From: Lutraria lutraria
Lineage: Eukaryota > Mollusca > Bivalvia > Venerida > Mactridae
Direction of reading: 5' to 3'
DNA: 64,000 bases
Assembly: GCA_964023205.1 (NCBI GenBank)
Contig: OZ026846.1
Coordinates: forward strand, 36,538,194 to 36,602,193
Part shown: positions 37,601 to 46,600 of the stretch, in pieces
How the letters are laid out: every line of letters begins with the position of its first letter
Position numbering within the stretch: the stretch's first letter is position 1
Made by a program: the position numbers and the translations under genes
The notes under the pieces: generated by a model
Seen by the model: only the letters and a program-made list of their open reading frames with translations
What the model was told of the DNA's origin: nothing
Database searches by the model: none

Positions 37601-40600
37601 GGGGAAAGTGGCCAAGATGGGGAAGAAATGGCCTAGAATCATAATGCAATATTGCTATCATTAGGGGGGGGGGGGGGAAAGTGGCCAAGGGGGGAAGAAA
37701 TGGCCTAGAATCATAATGCAATAATGTTATCATTAGGGGGGAAAATGTGGCCAAGGGGGGAAGAAATGGCCTAGAATCATAATGCAATAATGTTATCATT
37801 AGGGGGGAAAAAGTTGCCCAGGGGGGGAAGAAATGGCCTAGGCCAATCTTTCCCCGGGGGAAAAAAAGGCCTAGGCCAATCTTTCCCCGGGGAAAAAAAG
37901 GCCTAGGCCAATTTTTCCCCGGGGAAAAACTGGCCGGGGGAAAAAATAGACTGCTACACCGGGAGCATAATAATGTAACTTACTAATCATTAACTGGAAA
38001 ATATTAAGATGCTGGATTTTTTTCCTCAAACGTAACATAGTCTGTCAGCCACACATTTTTCACAATAAAGCATTCAAAGAGCTCTGTATGTTCAACCTGT
38101 GGCTTGAAATACAACCAGTGTCTTCTTAAGGAAGAAATTCAGACCAAAATATACCAACCATAGAGGCAGACATTGGTCTAAACTCACCTTGCATAGGTCA
38201 GAGTATTGAAGTCTGTTGAATTTCTTATCATGACCTCCAGAGCAAAGTTCAACATAACCTAGTACCCTCTGAAAAGCAGCATTCTGTATGGCACTAGTGA
38301 AATGTAGATGCAACTGATCTATAGCCGTCTATAACAGAAGAAAAACATGTTAAGTTTAACATCATGTATAAACATGTAGTTTTGTTTGTGTATTTGAGTG
38401 TTACAACCTTTTCAACCAGTACTAGACTCCCATCCTTCATAAGCAACTGCCTGCTTTCTCACATAAAGAGCCATAGTTGGTAGCAGGGCTTTAACCCACG
38501 ACCCTCTATCAGTTAGAGGTTACAGTGATTATAAGTCAGCGACCTTAACCACTCGACCACGGAGGTGGGTTATATACTAATTTCATCCCCATTTGTGTAA
38601 CATAACATGTATAAAATAAATTAAATCCCATACTTGTATAATATTATGTGAATAGTACATACATGTATTAGTCAAATATGAAACAATAACAAAAAATAAG
38701 TGTTTGAATGGTCTAACAATTAACAAAAAACAATTGAAAATAAGTATGCTAAGCTATCACAATCAACTGTCAAATGCATCTGGTAAAGACTGGATAAGAA
38801 CTATTCAGCATAAATGACCGACAAGGTCTGTTTCAACACTTTTTGCTGAATCGGAAGCCATAATTCAAGAGTGCTAGGGGAAATTTCGCTCGCAACCAAA
38901 CTTGACTGAGATATTATGTCAATAAACATTGCAATCAAGTTTTGTGAAGATTGAAAGGGTACTTTAAACACTTCAAATAAGAATGCAGACAGTTACTGTG
39001 GACACCACCAGCCTACCANNNNNNNNNNNNNNNNNNNNNNNNNNNNNNNNNNNNNNNNNNNNNNNNNNNNNNNNNNNNNNNNNNNNNNNNNNNNNNNNNN
39101 NNNNNNNNNNNNNNNNNNNNNNNNNNNNNNNNNNNNNNNNNNNNNNNNNNNNNNNNNNNNNNNNNNNNNNNNNNNNNNNNNNNNNNNNNNNNNNNNNNNN
39201 NNNNNNNNNNNNNNNNNNGTAAAAGCAATATTATAAACAAGAGGGCCATGATGGATCTATAAATGCTCACCAGGAGAAAAGGTCATTTGGAGATTAACAT
39301 TTTCTATACGAGTCTAAGTAAGATCAAGTGACCCATCTTGGCCATTTTTTATCCCATGGCCATTATATGAACAGATTTAAAAGAGGTCCATTAGACAAAG
39401 CTAGATACCAAATATCTTAGCTCTAGGCCTTGTGGTTTCGGAGAAGAAGATTTTTTTAATTTTCCTATATAAAATAGAATAAACCCCAGGGCACGGCTAA
39501 TTTTGACCCCGGGGCCATAATTTGAACAAACTTGGTAGAGGTCCACTGGACAATGCTACATGCCAAATATCTTAGCTCTAGGCCTTGTGGTTTCGGAGAA
39601 GAAGACTTTTTAAATTTTCCTATATAAAATAGAATAAACCCCAGGGCAGGGCCAATTTTGACCCCAGGGCCATAATTTGAACAAACTTGGTAGAGGTCAA
39701 CTAGACAATGCCACATACAAAATATCTAAGCTCTAGGCCTTGCGGTTTCGGAGAAGAAGATTTTTTAAATTTTCCTATATAAGTCTATATAAATCAAGTG
39801 ACCCCGGGGGCGGGGCCAATTTTGACCCTAAGGCAATAATTTGAACAAACTTGGTAGAGGTCCAATGGACTATGCTACACACCAAATATCAAAGCTCTAG
39901 GCATTGTAGTTTTTGACAAGAAGATTTTTTAAATTTCCTTTATAAGTCTATGTAAAATCAAGTTACCCCCGGGGCGGAGCCAATTTTGACCCCAGGGGAA
40001 TAATTTGAACAAACTTTGTAGAGTTCCATTAGACAATGCTACATATCAAATATCTCAGCTCTAGGCCCTGTGGTTTCAGACAAGAAGATTTTTTAAGTTT
40101 TTTCTATTTGTTGCCATAGCAACCAGAATTTTTAATGAAATTTAATTTTTTGAACAACTTTGAAAGGGGACCACCCAAGGATCATTCCAGCAAAGTTTGG
40201 TTGCAATCGGCATAGCGGTGTAGGAGGAGATGTTGTTTTAAGTAAACATGGACGCCACATAAACGTAACGACGCACGATGGACGCAGGGCGATCACAAAA
40301 GTTCACCCTGAGCACATTCGTGCTCTGGTGAGCTAAAAAGTGTTTATTGTTAATATATTGCTTTCATTAGATTAACTAAACTGATTATTCTACGATAAAA
40401 TACTTGTACTGACGTAAGTTGCGTATTTTCGGACATACCCATTTTCGAATATTTAAAACTCAGCATTTATTCGCGGCATTTATGAATTCGCGAGGTATTT
40501 GATTCGCGAATATTAGCGAAAATAAAACCAACGCGAATAAAACCAGTTCTACAGTATTCAGATTAGTTATGCTGTCAGAATAATGTAACAATGATATCAT

Positions 40601-43600
40601 TATTGTCTCTCATAATTAACATAGAAACGTTAAAAGACAAGATTTGAGCTCGGAGACCGATCTCAAGTTTTATAACCTCGCGGCCAGATGTCAAAAAATA
40701 GAATTGAGAATTCTCTCAACAAATCTTGGGAAAAAACACTGAATAAGTACATGTATTAGGTTAGTTGTGAAAATAGGTTCTCACCTCCATCATTTCACGC
40801 AAACGTAGATCTGTTCTTTGCTGAAATAAGATTGAAATAAACAATAAATATACATAAAATACAGAATCAGTTGAAAATTTTAGTTATATATAAATTGTGA
40901 AAACTCTTCAGTTTATTACACAGACAATAACTTGATAGGCTTAACTGCCATTGTATTTTTGAAAACTGGCCTGAAATATAAGTTTGTAGTAGTGAGCTTC
41001 TTGATATTGAAGTGGTCAATAATAATATTCATACATGTACCATGTTCTAAAATCTTTTTTGTCTTTTATGAATGGGTATAAATACAGTACAACCTCTCCA
41101 GAGTGGCCCATTGTAGAGCAACAACCTCTCTATAACAACACCTTCAAAAATTCCCTAAGCTAATATTTACTATAATCTTAACCTCTGTAGAGCAACAACC
41201 TCTAAACAATGGCCAATATTTGCAGCTCCCACAGGGTGTTGCTCTACAAAGGTTGTACTGTAAAGTTAACCCCTAAAAATTCCCGTTTTCAGAGAATGTT
41301 CGATCAAGTTTGAACAAATCGGGACAAGAAAAATCATCCAATTTTCAGAGATTTCTGTTTTTCAGGGAGTTTGGTTTTAAAGGTTTCACTGTCATTACTA
41401 TACCATCACTACATAGATTCTATCACACTGATAAGCTAAATCAGCTTTATTGCCATAGAATTTTGAATCAGTAATCTGATAAAGTCCAAAGTATATCTGG
41501 GGACAATTTGTAACATCAGGGTACAAACGTATGCTGAGAAAAAAATTAGAAAAGAAAAGTTTTGTGATTAACCTACCCTGATTTGTTTAATGTTAAAACT
41601 TACCAATGTTTTGATAGTTCTTAGTGATTTGAGAAGACTTTGAAGTTGTTGTCGTTTTCTGACACCAGACAACAAATGTAGACTGGTTCTAGTGAAGGTG
41701 TTGCTGGCTTCTGCAAGTTGACTGAAATAAAAGTAAGCCATTCAACACACTGAATTATCTCCCTTTGGCAATATGGCACCATAAATATTGTTAACCTAAC
41801 TTGTAAATCTATAGTCTATGAGTATGACACTAAGAATGATCAAGATTTGATGTACTTAATAAATCAAAAGAATGAAAATTATTTGGCATGAATCAAACCT
41901 TGTATTCTAAAATAATGTATGTTTAGAGAAAGAACTTGGAAAGAAAAGTTTGTCATAAACCTAGTCTAATTTGTTGTGTCAAATAACACTAAACATGATA
42001 AATTCCCTCCCATCATTAATAAGTTTGACACATTTATGCTAAATTGACTATCTAAAAAAGTAATTAAGTACCTGCGGCCATTTTTGCAGATAATGCTTGC
42101 AAGTTGTAAAGTTTTCTGTAACTCCATAACTCTCTGTAGCTCTGCAGCATAGGCAGGATGATTCTGTAATACCAGTTCTGATACTTTCTTTGATACCTAA
42201 AAGCCAATACAAACTTTTAATTGAATTATATCTGTTAATACAACTAACAGGGCATCAAAGCTATATTATTTGATGTGATTGGTTACATATCAGAGGGCAG
42301 GAATTATTTGTTACAGAGCAAAATATGACCAGAATTTGTTCGAAAAATAGAGTAAATGGACAGATACATATACTGATTTTTTACTGCAGCAAAATCTATC
42401 CACTGATATAAGTCACCATATTAATAAGTCATTCATGCCTGTTTCATTGTTTGATATCTAATCTCAGACAGACCTTGAATCAGCATGTATTAATTCATTT
42501 TACTATTCATGGAAAACCAATTATTTGTTAATACAGCCATTGGAATTAAAGCCATCATTTTACTATTCATTGAAAACTGTTTAAATCAATTTATTTGTTA
42601 ATACAGCCATTAAAATTAAAGCTATCCAGTGGATTTTAACTCATCAATGAATCCGTCATAAATACGATTGGTTGATTTAAATTGTCTCTAATTGATTGTG
42701 CCTCTTTTATTATAAACGAATTAAGGACAACTTGCCATAGCTGTCCATAGAAAGCAATATTTTAGAGAGAGAACACTTTATACATACAGCTTGTAACTGA
42801 CGACGTAATCTTGTCCTGTCATCATCAATCTGTTCAAGTTCCAAGGCTTCAGGTAATTTCTATAATATAACAGAAAACATCAATACAGTCATGTATTTAA
42901 ATAAATAAAATAGTCCTTATTTAACATTCAGAACCAACCTTTACTAGCATAAACAAAATATTTACCTGACAGTTCATAGCAGGAACTGTATACAAACTAA
43001 AACCCATATTCAGGCCATTGTTAAAAATGTTGGGTTTGCGATTGACTCACTCAAAATCACTGAATCTAAATTAAAACAAGCAACTAGAAGCCCAAGGGCA
43101 ACATGTCGAGCCCCTGTATAGCCAGCATGTGATCTTGACCTTTGAACTACAAGTATGGGTGATATTCATGACACATCATTTCATTGAAGTAAACTTTTAT
43201 ACCAATTTATTTCAAAATCCTTGAATGCAAACAGAAGTCACAGCCCAGACAAGGAAAATATATATTTGACCGAATGTGTAATCTTGACCTTTGACCTATG
43301 AAAATCTGGGTGTTGCCCAAGACACATGGTCACATTGTATTATTGCAGGTCATTTTCAAATAATTCAATGCATAAGGGAGACACAGCCCTGACAAGGTCT
43401 ATAATGATTATTTTTTATGTTTGACCTCTAAGTGTGACCTTGACCTTTGAGCTAGAGACCTTGATCTTAGGCACTGCACGCCGTCTCATGGTGTTTAACA
43501 ATTATGCCAAGTTATCTTAAAAAGTTTCTATGCATAAGGGAGATACAGCCCGGACAAGGTCTATAATGCTCATTTTTGACGTTTGACCTCTAAGTGTGAC

Positions 43601-46600
43601 CTTGACCTTTGAGCTAGAGACCTGGATCTTGCGCACTGCACACCGTCTCATGGTGTTTAACAATTATGCAAAGTTATCTTAAAAAGTTTCTATGCATAAG
43701 GGAGATACAGCCCGGACAAGATCTATAATGCTCATTTTTGACGTTTGACCTCTAAGTGTGACCTTGACCTTTGAGCTAGAGACCTGGATTTTGCGCACTG
43801 AACACTGTCTCATGGTGTTTAACAATTATGCCAAGTTATTTTAAAAAGTGTCAATGCATAAGGGAGATACAGCCCGGACAAGGTCTATAATGCTCATTTT
43901 TGACGTTTGACCTCTAAGTGTGACCTTGACCTTTGAGCTAGAGACCTGGATTTTGCACACTGCACACCGTCTCATGGTGTTTAACAATTATGCCAAGTTA
44001 TTTTAAAAAGTGTCAATGCATAAGGGAGATACAGCCCGGACAAGGATCCGGACGGACACACTAACTCACTAACTAACTAACTAACTAACTAACGTACAGA
44101 CACGCAACCGCCATTGTGGCGACTATGTCGAGCTCACCGCAGGCGGGCTCGACAAAAAAGTGTCACTCCAGCTTTTCTTTTTTCGAACAAACAGTTAATG
44201 TTAACAAAAAAAATCACCTACTTTTCTGTAATATGACAACTACAGTTAAAACATTGGGTCATATTACAGAAAACCATCATTTTTAAGGATGGCCTCCCAG
44301 TAAAATTTCTATTTCAATTAAGACATTTAATGTTATCTTTACACTGGTATTTATTCTTTTCAGATTTATGTAAACTATCAGATATGTTAAATTTGATAAT
44401 CTTGATAACAAATTTAAAAACAAATATGTTTCTAATAAAAATATTAATTCTAGAAAAAGGCTAAAGCTTACAATTTGATTTCCAAAAGATATCATAAAAT
44501 GACAGCAACAATAAATAATCAAACAAAGTCTCTTTACATAACAACAAATCGAAATGTATAAATGTCATAGAAAACTGGAACCAGTCACAGGCTACCATGG
44601 AACCAGTCAGATACAAAAAGTGAAGTATGGGAAACCAGTCTGTCATTATTAGGGATGTTAATTCCTCATGATTTAACTAATTGGTTAATTGTTCGTTCAT
44701 ACATACCATTAACAGCTTGCTAATTGCATGAAGTGCTTATAGATATGAATTGTCATAAGTTGTGTATAATGGTCCTAGGTCAATGTCATTGAATTATTAA
44801 TTTGCTCAACTGTCGTATTTTTTCGCACCTTTGGTAGACTAATTTATTGAAAAGATAACACATGCATATTGACTGAAAATTCCAATTTTTCTGTAATTCA
44901 TCATTATATTTTAACTGGTTAATCGGACAAACGAACGGTTTATCGATCAATTGATTAACTGTTTACATCCCTACTCATTATACAAACCTCTAACTCATAC
45001 AGACTACAGTCTATGTCATCATAGTATTCTTGATCTATTTTATCGATAGTTTCTTGGTCTTCTTGAGGGTTAGTTCTGTACTGTTCATGCTGAAAATATC
45101 ACATGGAGCACACTGAGCTAACTATATCAATTAAACAGATTGTTCACAGGGCACCCTATACTCTCACATAAATCTCCAGGGGAGTTACATTAGATACATT
45201 TTATACCAAGCTGGTGAGTTATCATTTGAAACAACAATTTTGAATACATTGAGACTGAATGTTTTTGGAAAGATAATATTTACAGAACTTTGTTGTACAT
45301 TTTTTTTTGTATTAAATTATTTCACTTGATATGATAGACTATAAATGCACTGTGATACAAATAAAACAGATACATATACTGTGTTGTGTATAATAATACT
45401 GATATAAAACCACAATATACAGTCATACCTGTATACAAAGATTACCAAAGACTTAAAGAGAGAACTGGCCCTTTTTCCAAAAATTGGGTAGGAGCCTTAG
45501 CCTTTCATCTTGGGAAATTCAAGCGCAATTTTTACCAATTCTGGAGAAAGTTAAACAACTGAGTTCGAATAGCATTTTATTTTTGGGAATTTCTTTTCCC
45601 AAATTGGGAAAAAAGGGCCTTTTTCAATTTTAAAATCATCGTATTTCGACCTCTGTTACGGAAGGAAAAAAATGCTCAGAGAACATAAAAATTTTTGAAT
45701 AAAAGATATTTTATTTCTGTGATTCCTATGTATTAAAAAAAAGTCATAAGCCCATCACTGCTACCAGTTCAACTACCAGGAAGCTGTTCAGCTAGCATAT
45801 ATGGAAAGAAGGCAATTCTACTTAGGTCTCACTAGTGGATCTTCCTTCACTGAACAGGAAATGCTAGGCATGTGACTTATGGACCACCAAGACCCCCGTA
45901 AGTCACCAGATGATACTGATTGTTAGCATAACGAAAAATGCCAGTGAAAAATAATTACATATAAAGTGAGCTTAATTCATAGGTAGCTTTTGATATTTGA
46001 GCAAAAATGTATCTCACTTTCTTTTCTGTTAAATTGCACAAAAAATATTTTATCATTAGAAATTTTCTACCTTGAATTTTGCAACAGCTGGCTCTCCATT
46101 GAAAATTTCATGATTGATTGTTTCATCCACTGGAGATGGTTGGCTGTCCTAAAACAAAAATAAAAGATTTATTTTTAATACGAAGTACATGCAGAGAATG
46201 CCAAATGTGCCTAGGTTATCAGGTAAGAATTCGTTCAGTTTGGTAATTCAGCAATTAAGAATAAGTGTCATTAATTCAAAAATGTACATTATGAAATGAG
46301 TATGTATTGATTTACAAATGAGTCAGTGTGGAAACTGCTCTGGTTCAAAACTGATCAATGCACAATGCAAATTAGCCTCAGTTCAATTGGGGAACCAGGG
46401 TATTCAATGTTTTTATGCATCAAATTCAAAACCAGGAACATCAAATGAGCTCCCTAAGAATCTACTTCATTTCAGTTTAAGTTATCAATTAACATGTACA
46501 ATCAAGACTGTCTGCAGTGACTTTCCATTGGAGAAAGCAAATAAGGTCACTAGACACAGGGAGTCACTAGACACAATCCCTTTGAAATCCATAAGTCAGG

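Noticed and set aside
37238..37799. Proline- and leucine-rich minus-strand ORFs
   Set aside because: Translations of the minisatellite unit and G runs. No non-repetitive sequence.
43400..44040. CRISPR-like array
   Set aside because: The repeated unit is ~161 bp without unique spacers, in an animal genome. It is a tandem-core transposon.
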